Positions 1 through 10,165 of a DNA stretch of 64,000 nt are shown in pieces. The stretch lies in NCBI GenBank assembly GCA_963662175.1, contig OY759218.1, positions 14,970,480-15,034,479 of the forward strand, read 5' to 3'. Under the pieces are notes generated by a model, which made no database searches, was not told the DNA's origin, and saw nothing but the letters and a program-made list of their open reading frames with translations. The position numbers were made by a program, and so were the translations under genes. How positions within the stretch are numbered: the first letter of the stretch is position 1; every line of letters begins with the position of its first letter. The stretch comes from Aradus depressus (lineage: Eukaryota; Arthropoda; Insecta; Hemiptera; Aradidae).

Positions 1-560
1 TTAATAGTCTTTCCATATCATTTAAAGATAATATAAAATTTCTGGGTCTCCATATTGATACGAAACTAATATGGGTTGAACGTACGTCAGTCATAGGTGC
101 AAGTAACTGAGTTCCGTTTATTTCTTACTTTCAAATCTTAAAAAGATCGTACCAATTACACTATATTATGCACATTTTCATTGTTTTTATAATTAATTAC
201 GGTTTAATACATTGGAGTGCATCTAGCCAAAGTGCTGATACTTTCAGACTTTAAAAGAAAGAACTATGAATAATAAATAATATTAATCAACGAACAAGCT
301 GCAGAGAGATATTTAATAAACTTAATATTTTGCCATTACCTTCGCTGTTTATATTTGAAACATTAATGGACACTGGAAAACAAATAAATATTTTCCCTCT
401 CAACAATGCTTATGATACAAGGAAGGAAGAAAGAATTTCGAATAACTAAACATTGTCTATTTTCGAAAGAAGTATAACTAATAAAGAAATCAAATTTTTT
501 AGTGCTCTTCCTCACTTCTTGAAAGCAATAGATACAATTAAAAAAAAATTTTGAATTGAA
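1..560 (+). pseudogene. LINE ORF2 C-terminal relic (CR1/Jockey-like)
   Basis: Broken frames on the plus strand read like the end of a non-LTR retrotransposon ORF2, just after the reverse transcriptase. The pieces KFLGLHIDTKLIW, YGLIHW, INNINQRTSCREIFNKL and ILPLPSLFIFETLM appear in family order, interrupted by stops and frameshifts. A closely similar relic lies at 28,140-28,560, so both come from one LINE family. The left end is cut by the window edge. The exact clade (CR1 or Jockey) is inferred from motif pattern only. Confidence 0.72.
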
Positions 561-586
561 TTAAACATGTTTATGTTATAATATGC

Positions 587-862
587 CTAGCCTACTGAAC
601 TCAAGGGTTCGGAACCAGACCGGTTTTTTATCTGGAAAGTGAAAAAAACTTGAGCATGCCGTCCTTTAGACGGGACGTTAAGCGATGATCCCGAGCCTGT
701 GCGACGTTAGGCACTCGTTAGACCCCTACTCAAGATGAATAAACCTAAACAGTCAACATTTAGGACTCCCACAATTAGAGTCGGGCTCATGTCCATCAAA
801 GTGACGAAAGAGCGCTTTGGTAGTAGGCGATATGACCTCGAAGTTAAAGCCTGGGCATGCGC
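587..862 (+). repeat. tRNA-derived SINE fragment
   Basis: This piece runs from the B-box-like region (GGGTTCGGAACC) through the body block GACGTTAAGCGATG to the GTAGTAGGCGATATGACC block near the 3' end. The tRNA-like A box is missing, so the copy is 5'-truncated. It shares its order of blocks with the full copies at 39,120 and 60,898. Confidence 0.8.
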
Positions 863-929
863 TACAACATATAATTTTTTTCTTCTCTATATTTCGCTCT
901 TTGTGAGCTGAGGAGGGGGCTTGTGATTG

Positions 930-1215
930 TACCGAAATATCATCCTAAAAGAAGATTTATCCTAAAGAAATATAAATAGTATCTATATATTAGAAATTTG
1001 TATATTCTGATACACATTTATTTTCTATTTATTTAAAAACCAATTATTACTATTCAACTCTTATGTGTGTGTACATAATATACTTAATTTTGTTTGATAT
1101 ATATAATTTATAAGCTATTTTGATGAACAAAATTGCATGACTTATTCAATTACCATCTTATGGTTCAATGAAAATATATATTATTATTAAAATACTTATA
1201 AAACGAACAAAATAT
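930..1215 (+). repeat. LINE 3' UTR-like AT-rich tail
   Basis: The stretch AATTTATAAGCTATTTTGATG followed by a TTATTATTAAA tail resembles the 3' UTR seen after the LINE relics at 24,780-24,860 and 29,100-29,200. It is a likely continuation of the 1-560 relic, split by the SINE at 587-862. Confidence 0.45.
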
Positions 1216-1398
1216 TAATTAATCATCTTTGGAAAAATATATGACATAGATCATTTTGGAAGTAAGTTTACGTGTGGAATTTTTATATGCTTTACAACGT
1301 ATCAACATCAGATGGGCCATGGGAATTATTTTAGTTTTATGTGGGATCCAAGAGTTAGTAGGGCGGGGCTATCTAGAGGCTGCCAGCGATCCACTCAC

Positions 1399-1622
1399 CT
1401 GACAGATATCCCCCACGACAATGTCCCCGACAGCTATCTGCTTCACTTCTCCCTGTCTGATGACTGAGAACTTGTGTTCCCCCTCGATCCTGTTCTGAAG
1501 TCCTCGGAACTGTCTCTCCTTCGTGTAGTCATTAAAAGCAGTCACTAAAACTACAACTATTACCGAGATAAGTATAGCTAGACCCTCGATCCATCCGTGT
1601 TTTGACTCCTCTTCATCTGAAA
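1399..1622 (-). CDS. PMCA: PMCA coding exon 3 (TM2 region)
   Basis: Third visible coding exon of a plasma-membrane calcium-transporting P-type ATPase (P2B), which exports cytosolic Ca2+ in exchange for protons. Translation on the minus strand gives [17 protein letters not shown], then a hydrophobic second membrane segment, then [20 protein letters not shown] and a start of the actuator domain ending [11 protein letters not shown]. The donor is CAG|GTGAGT (intron begins at 1398). The acceptor is ambiguous: tttcag|tttcag allows an exon start at 1622 or 1616, a difference of two codons, both in frame with exon 2 (phase 1). Starting at 1616 gives a codon split g|at for Asp. The expected next residues (VKYGD...) are not in the window, so the following exon lies beyond the left edge. 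Confidence 0.93.
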
Positions 1623-1992
1623 CTGAAAAAAAAAAAAAAAAATTGGATCAGTCGAGTTGAATATGATTTACGGGAAAAACGAGGCATATACAGGCGTTCA
1701 AACGCACTTGCACAAATTAAATTGTTCAACAAAATTACATATAACTTCCTCAGCTATATGGAGTAGATAGATAGATAAAGATGTCTATTTTAAATTAAAA
1801 TATACAATGAGCAGAAAATGACATCACTACTACATCATCAGATAATGGTCATTTGACCGTCTGTCGGGTTGGAACATAGTCTCACCTAGTTAGTGTTAGT
1901 TAGTATTATGGTTAATACTAGTGTATATAAATTAAAACAAATTATTGAGAATAAAATAAATAAAAAACAAATAAATAAATAACATAATAAGT

Positions 1993-2137
1993 TATCGTGT
2001 TTCCAGACACACAGACTTTTTTTTTTCATATTTGGAATCTAGAGGTCGGAAAACATGAAATTCAGTTGAAAACTTCTCATCGAATTTACTATAGATTACA
2101 TAACTTCCCCTATACTTCGTATAGCAGCGGAAGTTAA
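1993..2137 (-). repeat. family A fragment in PMCA intron 2
   Basis: A terminal part of the abundant repeat family A. It contains GGTCGGAAAACATGAAATTC, then CATAACTTCCCCTATACTTCG. It sits wholly inside the intron between PMCA exons 2 and 3, whose remaining sequence is simple AT-rich DNA. Confidence 0.7.
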
Positions 2138-2283
2138 AATATAGGATGCAGTCCGGTGGCTTAATAAACATTTATGTAAAATTCAATGTAAATCCGAAAT
2201 CAGATGCCACAGATATCGCTTTACACACATACAAACTTGGATCGCTGTCAAAATAAATATATAATTTAAAAAAATATACGAAC

Positions 2284-2481
2284 CTCTAACATTTTCATCA
2301 GCAGGTTGATAAAAGGAAAGGCCGAGAGAAACAAGAGCAGCAATCTCTAATATAATGAGGGTAACGTCCTGGAGAGCTTCCCACACTAACTGAAGGAACG
2401 TCTTAGGGGGCTTGGGAGGAATAGTGTTAGAGCCAAACGTCTCTCTCCTGTGTTCCATGTCGGACAGGGAACCACTCAGAC
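2284..2481 (-). CDS. PMCA: PMCA coding exon 2 (TM1 region)
   Basis: Second coding exon of the plasma-membrane Ca2+-ATPase, 198 nt. It begins after acceptor attccag and codes [18 protein letters not shown], the hallmark [19 protein letters not shown], then the first membrane segment ([19 protein letters not shown]) and PADENVR. The PPKPPKTF and LVWEALQD blocks are near-invariant in animal PMCAs. Donor is AGAG|GTTCGT at 2284/2283, so both flanking introns are phase 1. Joined to exon 1, it completes a Gly codon (g|gt), which fits the family pattern TSP-EG-L-G. A 102-bp degenerate copy of this exon lies about 650 bp upstream in the same intron. Confidence 0.95.
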
Positions 2482-2639
2482 CTGGAATAGAGTATACAGA
2501 ATGTAGAATATAATGGATATAGGATATCAGAGAAAATACATGGAGAAAAATAACAACATGCAGACAGTCTAAGGTGTTCCTCCAGGGTGAGGATTCCAAG
2601 GGAGGGGATGAGATCCTCAAAGGGAGCGAGCCTTCGGCA

Positions 2640-2935
2640 AATGTCAGGAGTTCTCACAAGACACGTTCAATAGACACCTACATATTATAGAAGTCGACGA
2701 CAGTCCCACTTGTGACATATGTGGAGAAGAAGATGAGATGGTGGCTTATTTCCTGGGTGGATGTCCCGGATATGCTCATTGCATATTTTTGACAGAGATG
2801 TGATCATAGAGAAAGATTTTAGAAAATATAACTACGGGAGTATTCTTAGATTTGCTAAGGAAATGGGGAGACTAGGTCCTCCATGAAGGACTTGTTACTA
2901 GATTATATAGTAAGGTGGAAGCCCAGCGCTTGTGT
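2640..2935 (+). pseudogene. LINE ORF2 C-terminal zinc-knuckle relic
   Basis: The plus frame reads NRHLHIIEVDDSPTCDICGEE then DEMVAYFLGGCPGYAHC. This matches the C-terminal C-x2-C...C-P region of RNase-H-bearing LINE ORF2 proteins. The expected His is replaced by Tyr. Downstream pieces (RKILENITTG, DLLRKWGD) follow after stops. It is antisense to PMCA and lies within intron 1. Confidence 0.65.
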
Positions 2936-2964
2936 CCCTAGGTGCTCGCACCAGCCTACCCAGT

Positions 2965-3066
2965 AAGGAGAGGCCGAGAGAAACATGAGCAACAATCTCT
3001 AATATGACGAGGGTAACGTCCTGGATGGCTTCCCACACTAACTAAAGGAACGTCTTAGGGGGCTTG
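2965..3066 (-). pseudogene. degenerate duplicate of PMCA exon 2
   Basis: These 102 bp align without gaps to 2313-2414 in exon 2, with 8 differences by eye (about 92% identity). The copy reads KPPKTFL*LVWEAIQDVTLV and then ILEIVAHVSLGLS. CAG for Gln has become a TAG stop, and several other changes are amino-acid replacing. Neither exon boundary is copied, so no splice sites are visible. It abuts a LINE relic on one side and a SINE fragment on the other. It is a non-functional partial duplication, possibly moved or bounded by mobile-element activity. Confidence 0.9.
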
Positions 3067-3087
3067 TTATACTGCATGATACTTATT

Positions 3088-3292
3088 GTGACTCATGTCC
3101 GGGCTTCAATTACGAGGTCATATCGCCTACTACCAGAGCGCTCTTTCGTCGCTCTGATGGAAATGAGCCCGACTCTACTGTTGGGGCTTAACGTCCCATC
3201 CGAAGGATGGCGAGCTCAAGGTTTTATTCACCTTACAAATAAAAAAACTAAGGATCTCGACTGGGTTCAAACCCGGCGTCGTATCGTAGAAC
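3088..3292 (-). repeat. tRNA-derived SINE, minus, truncated
   Basis: It begins with TGACTCATGTCCGGGCTTCA and passes through TCGCCTACTACCAGAGCGCT, ending near a B-box-like GGGTTCAAACCCGG. Part of the body is deleted around 3185-3195, where the usual CCTAAATTTTGCC block is missing. Confidence 0.8.
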
Positions 3293-3500
3293 AGACAGCA
3301 AACACTTCATCTTGATCCCGAGCTCTCTTGGTGCCGCCAATGATATCAAGGTGGGTTGGGGCCATCGCCAAGCGTCGGAGATGGTTACTCCCAGCCGACC
3401 ACAGCAACAAATACTTTTTGTTTTATAAAAAAATATAAAAAGTTAGCCCCTTTTCTCCGAACGGGGAACGGGTGTTGTGGCCTCCACCGGAGCTCGGCAA

Positions 3501-3680
3501 CCAAAAAAAAAATTCGAACCCGTGATCTTGAGCTCAGTAAGCAAGCACTGCTACCGGCAGCGGTGGTTGTTAACGGTGGGAGATCGTTTCCAAGAACTTC
3601 GGATATATTGTGCAGCACCAGTTTAGTGGTTAGTATCGCTGGATTGATGCATGATTGTACTGATGTGGTTAGCTTCACAA
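3501..3680 (-). repeat. SINE head joined to tRNA-like minisatellite piece
   Basis: From 3515 a minus-strand SINE head (TTCGAACCCGTGATCTTGAG) is followed at about 3588-3680 by a sequence whose reverse complement matches 21,075-21,160 (GCATCCAGCCAGAGATGCTAACC region). The same two modules are adjacent at 21,140-21,220, so the junction is shared by two loci. Confidence 0.6.
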
Positions 3681-3797
3681 CCTCAGAACTACCGGCGCTC
3701 TCATATTTAATGTTGTTGTATTTCTTTATTTTTAACGGACATTTTATATGCTATAAAACATTATATCTTGGATAATAAAAACAGAAGATTGTCTTAC

Positions 3798-3954
3798 CTT
3801 CACTAGGAGATGTGTACAACTTTTTACATAGCTCCTGGACGCCTCCATGCTCATGTACCTTGGCGACGCCCTCTCGTCCGCGATGCTCCATGAGCTCTCG
3901 CAAATGTTTGAGGGAGATCCCATACTGGGCGGGACGACCATCGATAGTTGCCAT
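3798..3954 (-). CDS. PMCA: PMCA coding exon 1 (N-terminus)
   Basis: First coding exon of the plasma-membrane Ca2+-ATPase. From ATG at 3954 it reads MATIDGRPAQYGISLKHLRE, then LMEHRGREGVAKVHEHGG and ELCKKLYTSPSEG. It is the cytosolic N-terminal segment; MATIDGRP-QYGISL is the expected insect PMCA start as I recall the family. It has 157 coding nt (52 codons plus one base) and donor GAAG|GTAAGAC at 3798/3797. No alternative upstream in-frame ATG is needed. A second open frame on the same strand, shifted by one base, is a shadow. Confidence 0.95.
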
Positions 3955-4018
3955 CTCGAACCTCGCCTCCTAGCCACCCACCGCACCACACGCCGCTCCC
4001 TCGCCTATTCAGCTCCTC
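3955..4018 (-). other. PMCA: PMCA 5' UTR part of first coding exon
   Basis: A purine- and G-rich stretch precedes the ATG on the minus strand. It begins after a good acceptor (tttttctag|gagg at 4019/4018). This suggests that at least one further non-coding exon and the promoter lie at higher coordinates. I could not locate them in the repeats beyond 4.1 kb. Confidence 0.6.
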
Positions 4019-4189
4019 CTAGAAAAATAACAAACATCATTGGTTAAACTCTTACAAGGATACGTACCGTCTCCTATATATATTTTTAAAAAATAGGTAT
4101 TTACAACTGTATAAATAATACAAAGAAGAAGCAAATTTGCTAAAACAGTAAAATATGGAATTGTCAATATGTCAAGGGGAGAGAAATCA

Positions 4190-4560
4190 CCTAGTGTTGA
4201 TACTCCCTAGGCATTGAGTTGCACTTATTATTAACTCACTGTCACTGCTGCTACTAAGGAGGTCTCTATGGCATTGAAGCTTGAGGCGTCGTTGGGAAAG
4301 TGTGGCAGAATGGAGGTACCGGACTAGAGGATTACTGTGGGAATTCAGGGAGGAAAATACCTTTTTGTACTTGGATTTAGGTACTTCGGTGACGCAGTGA
4401 AGCTGAGGTCAGTGTGGGTCTTGTTGTAAACATAGTATGGGGCATAGGCTATTGTACGCAGGATTTTGTATTGAAGGAAGTGGATGCACTGCAGATTGGA
4501 AACCTTGGCAGAACCTCAGAGTTCGAATCCATAAGTCCACATCGGTTTCAACACTCCGTT
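4190..4560 (-). pseudogene. Jockey-like LINE ORF2 3' relic
   Basis: This is the reverse-orientation relative of 15,505-15,960. Shared blocks include GGTTCTGCCAAGG (as its complement), the GCCTATGCCCC / GCCAATGCTCC region and the CAGCAGCAGTGACAG repeat near the 3' end. The frames are broken throughout. It also matches the fragment nested at 21,540-21,740. Confidence 0.65.
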
Positions 4561-4689
4561 GTATATAAGTCGTTCTATTTTCAAAGTTAATTTAGATCTT
4601 TTGTCTAGTAGTCTTAGTAACAGTTTGTAGCGTCAAATATAATAAAAATAGAAAAGGTAAAGAGTTCAGGAAATTCGTTTAAGCGGTTC

Positions 4690-4835
4690 TTCAACACAGA
4701 GAAAGGAGCGCCTCTCCTTCCGTTAGTGGGTTTCTAGATTCACATACCAAATTTCGTGTCAATACATTCATTTTGTCAAGAGTTATCGTCTTCACAGACA
4801 CACATACATTTTTGTTTTTTAACACGCTTTTATTA
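4690..4835 (-). repeat. family A fragment
   Basis: It contains the module ending AAATTTCGTGTCAATACATTC, then AAGAGTTATCGTCTTCACAGACACACATAC, which matches the CGGGAGTTATCGTGTTCACAG block of family A. Only this block is present. Confidence 0.6.
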
Positions 4836-4974
4836 GCTTGACCTGTAACTTCCTGACATTGCAAGCAAATCTTACAGCTCAATTTCGCCCACTTGTAACT
4901 GTCGTACCGATTTGAGACTGCAAACTTATGCAATTCTGGTGAAAATACAATATAATGCTACTATCGAGCTTGTA

Positions 4975-5565
4975 TGGTGATGGAGAAGGGAGGTGGTCAT
5001 AGGGACTTCTCAAGAGCTAACAATAAGCCCATCAAGTTTGGGCTAATTTGACCTGTCTCAATGAGTCCTTTGGTTACATATTATGACCAGGAGGTTCTGA
5101 TGATGGAGGAGGGAGGTGGTCATAGAGACTTCTCAAGGGCTAACAATAAGCCCATCAAGTTTGGGCTAATTTGACCTGTCTCAATGAGTCCTTTGGTTAC
5201 ATATTATGACCAGGAGGTTCTGATGATGGAGGAGGGAGGTGGTCATAGGGACTTCTCAAGGGCTAACAATAAGCCCATCAAGTTTGGGCTAATTTGACCT
5301 GTCTCAATGAGTCCTTTGATTACATATTATGACCAGGAGGTTCTGATGATGGAGGAGGGAGGTGGTCATAGGGACTTCTCAAGGGCTAACAATAAGCCCA
5401 TCAAGTTTGGGCTAATTTGACCTGTCTCAATGAGTCCTTTGGTTACATATTATGACCAGGAGGTTCTGATGATGGAGGAGGGAGGTGGTCATAGGGACTT
5501 CTCAAGGGCTAACAATAAGCCCATCAAGTTTCGGCTAATTTGACTTGTCTCATGAGTCCTAACAT
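4975..5565. repeat. tandem array, 123-bp unit, about 5 copies
   Basis: The anchor AGGTGGTCATAG recurs at 4991, 5114, 5237, 5360 and 5483, an exact 123-bp spacing. Copies are nearly identical, with a few substitutions and a degraded last unit. The unit holds GGGCTAACAATAAGCCCATC and TTGGGCTAATTTGACCTGTC. No open frame spans the array. Confidence 0.97.
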
Positions 5566-5607
5566 AGCTAGTAATTCATTAAAAATGAAAATATGTATTG
5601 AATAGAG

Positions 5608-6615
5608 CAGGAGTGGCCAACCCGCGGCCCTTCTTGAATAATTGTACGGCCCGCTAGATTCATCACAATTTTACGAAATATGTTCTAGCACAAAACATGA
5701 GCAAATACACGCATTGAGATCGACTTGCAAAAGCTAAGTGAAAGAGTTGAAAAACATATATATCACTATTTAAATAAATTAAATATTATTCGATTATTTC
5801 ATTATTATATTATCTAAGTTTATATGTATGAATAATAATAGAAACAATAATAATAATTGATTCTGTTTTAAATTTTCACTCTAAAAATTTTTTGTAGTGG
5901 GTCCAAATCTAATATGGGGATTTATAATTTCATTTAATGTAGGTATTTTAATAATTCCAAATATTGACCCTTTTTGGTCTCCTTCTATTTAATTTATATT
6001 CTCTTAATTTAGAAATACAATATTTCATCCATCAGGACATTTTCAAGTACAAACTGAAAAATATTACATAGATATGCACGTCTAAAAATTAACAATGTTA
6101 GTTTAATATCAAATGTAAATCTTGTTTCTCTTACTTACATTATAACAATCTTCATTTCTTGTTATGCTATGAAACATTATTTTTTATAACATAGCCTGTC
6201 AAAAATCTAAACATATATTTCCAATATCATAATTATGCTTCTGTAAAAAAGTATTTCCAAAATATCTCACTGTATATGTTTAATATTACTTATAATTATT
6301 GAAAATATTAGAAATCAATGTAAAAATACCTTTTTTTCTCTTCATCGTGGTTTTTGGTTCAAAAATGTTTGTTTTTTATAGACCGTTTCTATTTAGATAA
6401 ACAATTGGAGGTTAATTAGTTATCGATATATTTAAAATAGTTTTTTTATATATCATCAATTATTATGATTTTTATATTTAGAGTTTCATTTTTATATCAT
6501 TTAGAGTCTTATTTTGACTATAAATCATGTGGGATATATAATTTTATTTGCGGCCCGCGGGATTATAATGCATTTCCAAAGTGGTCCGCAAGATCATTTG
6601 GGTTGGCCACTCCTG
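5608..6615. mobile_element. hAT-like non-autonomous element
   Basis: The ends are inverted: CAGGAGTGGCCAACCCGCGG on the left and GGGTTGGCCACTCCTG on the right. An 8-bp target duplication flanks them (GAATAGAG at 5600-5607, GTATAGAG at 6616-6623, one mismatch). Internal DNA is about 1 kb, AT-rich, with no transposase frame. The CAGGRGTGGCCAA end and the 8-bp duplication are typical of hAT elements. Confidence 0.9.
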
Positions 6616-6849
6616 GTATAGAGTTAGTACTAGAAGGTCGATTCTGAATTTTGAATGCTGGCAATCGACCAGCAATGCGTGGATCAATAGTTGATGTCTG
6701 AATTTCAATTGTGAATTAGTATACAATCAACGTGAAGTTGCAGCCATCACCGACTCGAATGATGATGATCGACTTGAATGCGAACGAGGGGACAGTGAAT
6801 AGGCTTGCTTGGCGTACCTTTATATTCTGGGGAAGGGTGGGAGTAAAAT

Positions 6850-7065
6850 ATTGAGTGTCATATCGTTTCAAAGGAACGTTGAAATCCTCATACTAAATTT
6901 TGTGTCGATACATTCAATATATCGGCAGTTTCGGGGTTTTTGGTTTTTGGTCCCCTCTTCTGACCCCCCACTCTCTTCGGCTAATTTTAGTACAAATTAA
7001 TAGGTGACGAACTTACGAGGATTTTAATTTAAATATCAAACATTCATTACATTGGAAGTTATTAG
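6850..7065 (-). repeat. family A fragment
   Basis: It contains TTTTGTGTCGATACATTCA, ATCGGCAGTT and GGTTTTT, then the next module start ACATTGGAAGTTATTAGAG. The block order is that of the antisense copy. Confidence 0.7.
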
Positions 7066-8165
7066 AGTTTTTGTGCCCATATTTTTTGTTGAAAAGATGT
7101 TTGTTTCAACATCATCCTTGTAAGCCTGATTGAAACACAAGCTAGGTTTTGTCTCAAAATGTTGATGCTGTGGGGGCCGAAACATAAAATTAGTGCTACC
7201 TCTTTGGCGATTAATTGCATTTACATGGATTTTCATATGGCATTTTTAGAAGGCTCATATTTAAAAAAACTTTAAAATAGATTAAATACACATAAAAATT
7301 GCTATGCCTAACTACAAAATTGTTTTGCACTTAGATCAAATAATTAATGCACTAATTAATTAATTACTATTAATGCACTATAACAAAAATTAATTCACTT
7401 CAAAACAATTACAGTCAACATTAAATAAATGTTCAAAGCTTTAAAAGGATACTTTAAACTATAAAACGAATAGTTCCCCTTTAAATTTTTGGCGAAAAGT
7501 AACGAATGTTCCCGAACGAAATTATGCGCCTTATTTTCTGTCAAAAGGTTGATATTCATCATCAAAATTCACGTTTGTTTGTGTCGAGAAAGAAATGGAA
7601 ATTATTGAATAATGTCTTTATCTAAATACGATGTAGAATATTTATCGGATGTGTCTGTCAGTGATTCAGAAAATACTGTCAGGAAAACAAAAAAAAACGC
7701 TAATAATTAGAATTTGGCAAAAGAAACAAGAATTTTTGTGTCCGAAGAAGCGGAAGATTTCGTGCAATCTCCATTTTAAGGCTTGCAATGTTAAAGTTAA
7801 AACAAAGCCGAGTCGATATAATTTTTTATTAGCGAGATATCGTGCAGGAAAAATTGACACATACTTCTTTCCGAAAATGGTGTAAAAATACTGTAATGAC
7901 CTTAAAACATTAAAAAAAAAAAATTTCTATTTTCGGACCCATTACAATAACTTCCCTATATGCTGGCAAGTTAATAATCATTTTAAAGCGCAAACTATCC
8001 ATTTTAAAGCCGGCAATGTTAAATTTATTATTAAACATTTTAAAGTGCTAAGTATCAATTGTACAGTTATAGTGACAAAGTTGAAATTATCTTTTTTAAA
8101 GGGCATATATATACATACCCATTTTTATAAGGCCTGTTTCAAACCTACGCTATACACGGCATCTC
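7066..8165. other. no gene recognised
   Basis: AT-rich DNA. A short frame from ATG 7612 reads MSLSKYDVEYLSDVSVSDSE and stops after 32 codons. An acidic start of this sort can open a transposase, but nothing downstream is recognisable. The phrase CATTTTAAAG-C-GGCAATGTTAAA occurs twice (about 7772 and 8000), suggesting a small local duplication. Confidence 0.4.
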
Positions 8166-8169
8166 TAAA

Positions 8170-8220
8170 TTTGAAACGATAAAAAGAGAGAGAGAGAGAG
8201 AGGGGGGGGGGGGGGGGGGA
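8170..8220. repeat. (GA)n followed by poly-G
   Basis: A short GA dinucleotide run passes directly into about 19 G residues. Confidence 0.95.
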
Positions 8221-8414
8221 ATAAATAGTTTCCGTCCGGAACCGTGTGGGGTGCCCGAAACATAAAATGAGAGCTAAAAATTTAATGGCTGCTCGGATTT
8301 CATTGAAATTTCATAGGTAGGATCCTTATAAGCCCGGTTCATAGGCTATGTGGCATCTCAAACTTTCTACCGAAAGATGGAGGGGTAGAAAATTAATAGA
8401 TTCCGAAACGTTGG

Positions 8415-8775
8415 CCTATATTCATTCTATCGGGTGTTATCGTGTAGACAGACATACACATATTTTACTTACCCACTTTACGGAATACATGGGAAATTAT
8501 GTAATCGGGCAGAAATTCCATGATGAGTTTTCACCGGAATTTCATGTTTTCCGACCTGATTCCAAAAATTGAAAAGTAGTTGAGAGCCCCAAAAAAGCAA
8601 AAACTAACTAACTAACTTTAAGGTCGACACATATTGATTTTCAAAGATAAGATGGGGGCTAAAAACTATAATAACTGCCAAAATGAATGTATCAACAATC
8701 GATTTCAGAAAGCGAAAACTTAGTCGGTTAATTCGCGCAGGGGAAGTACTTTCCCGGTTCATTAACGACTTTTTT
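8415..8775 (+). repeat. family A copy (diverged)
   Basis: Blocks present are GGGAAATTATGTAATCGGGC, TTTCACCGGAATTTCATG, ATTCTATCGGGTGTTATCG and, at the far end, AATTCGCGCAGGGGAAGTAC. The order is rearranged relative to complete copies. Confidence 0.65.
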
Positions 8776-9114
8776 CTGTAGAAAGCCTCAATTTATGGTA
8801 CTTTCCCATTATCTGCGACAGTATAACGTACTTTCGAAATGAAAATTGAATTTTTCGATAACATTTTGAAAATGTTAACCTTCCCAGACAAGATATCAAC
8901 TATTGACTAGGAATGACAGCAATGTGACGTTTCGTTGCACATGATCCTATTGTTAGTACTATAGATGGTTACAACGTGACAATTTCCATTGTTCTACCAC
9001 CGTTCACCTTAACAAAATTATACCAATGTGACAGCTGATGGAACACTGACTTCTGATATGACAAGTTTGTGATCCGTAATAGCATCGATGCAATTGCAAA
9101 CTATCGAATCTGAA

Positions 9115-9385
9115 AAAACTATGGTTCGAAGCCCTTAGGTTCTTTGGGGGAGTAGAAAACCCTTGAGTACGCCATCCTTCGGATGGGACGTTAAGCGATG
9201 GTCCTGAACCAGTGAGATGTCAGATGCTCGTTAAAGACCCTTACCTCAGGTAACGAAATCTGGGTAGGCAATATTTAGTACTCCCACTGTAGAATCGGGC
9301 TCATGTCTACCACAGCGACGAAAGAGTAGTAGGCGATATGACCTTATAGTTAAAGCCCGGGCATGAAACACAATAACTAACTCGA
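9115..9385 (+). repeat. tRNA-derived SINE, 5'-truncated
   Basis: It starts near the B-box-like region (GGTTCGAAGCCCTTAGG) and continues with CCTTCGGATGGGACGTTAAG to TAAAGCCCGGGCATG. There is a small deletion in the AGAGCGCTCTGGTAG block. Confidence 0.85.
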
Positions 9386-9514
9386 AAGTGAAAAAAATCC
9401 ATTTTTCATTTTGAGTACCTTTCGGTTGCTCTGGGGGAGACGCGTATTGTGGCAAATCGTCAAATTCTTTAGAGGTTCATGAAAGACCTTGGCAAAGTTT
9501 CAAATATGTGTTTT

Positions 9515-9745
9515 TTTACTTCCTCAGCTGTACGAAGTATAGGGGAAGTTATGTAATCGGTCTGAAATTTTCGATGTTGAGTTTTCACCGGAATTTCATG
9601 TTTTCCAACCCCCTAATTCCAAAAATGAAAAAAAAAAAATCGTCAGCGAATTAGCAGCAATGTACTTCCCCACTGCGAATAAATGGACTGTTCTCACTCT
9701 CCCTCTGAATCCACTTTAAACGATTTGGTTGAAAATCATTAGTAT
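9515..9745 (+). repeat. family A composite: forward end joined to hairpin end
   Basis: A forward terminal segment (CAGCTGTACGAAGTATAGGG to CCAAAAATG) runs through an A-tract straight into the reverse-orientation terminal hairpin block and ACTTCCCC. The same junction type recurs at 38,940 and, mirrored, at 29,830. Confidence 0.75.
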
Positions 9746-9759
9746 AAGGAAGTATCTAT

Positions 9760-10165
9760 TTAATAGTACGAAAATCCGAGATCGAGTTTTCAACGGATTT
9801 TCCCCTGAATTTGACCATTTTCGCGATGATTTCTATGTGTATGTGATTGGAAAGTTGTGAGGGCTTTAAGGCAGAAATGATTGTAGCAATGAACTTGAAA
9901 TTTGAAATGAAGAAGACACTTGTGCTGACAAAGATCTGAATAGATTTTACCCAAAATCGGACGAAAATTGAAACTTTACTTCGGGTTCAAAGTATATTTT
10001 CAAGTTAAAGTTGTAGAGAAAACTGAAAGACACACTTTATATGAAATAACATTTTTCGTAGGTAGTCTGGTTTTCGAGATACATGCCGAAAATCGTCCTG
10101 AAATGTCATTTTTAAACATATATCGTATTTTTAGACGCTATCTTAGCCACTAATATGGAAATGCC
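9760..10165 (+). repeat. family B copy
   Basis: The blocks AAAATCCGAGATCGAGTTTT, TTTTCGCGATGAT, GAAAGTTGTGAGGGC and CGTCCTGAAATGTC recur in the same order at 36,175-36,700 and inverted at 43,490-43,985. No protein is recognised. Confidence 0.8.

Noticed and set aside
1..1398. PMCA exon 4 (VKYGDLLPADG region)
   Set aside because: I scanned the minus strand here and found only intron, SINE and LINE sequence; the exon must lie further left.
3744..3989. 81-codon minus frame over PMCA exon 1
   Set aside because: A shifted reading of the real exon 1; the true frame starts at 3954 and matches PMCA.
7612..7710. 32-codon acidic frame, possible transposase start
   Set aside because: Stops quickly and no downstream domain is recognisable.
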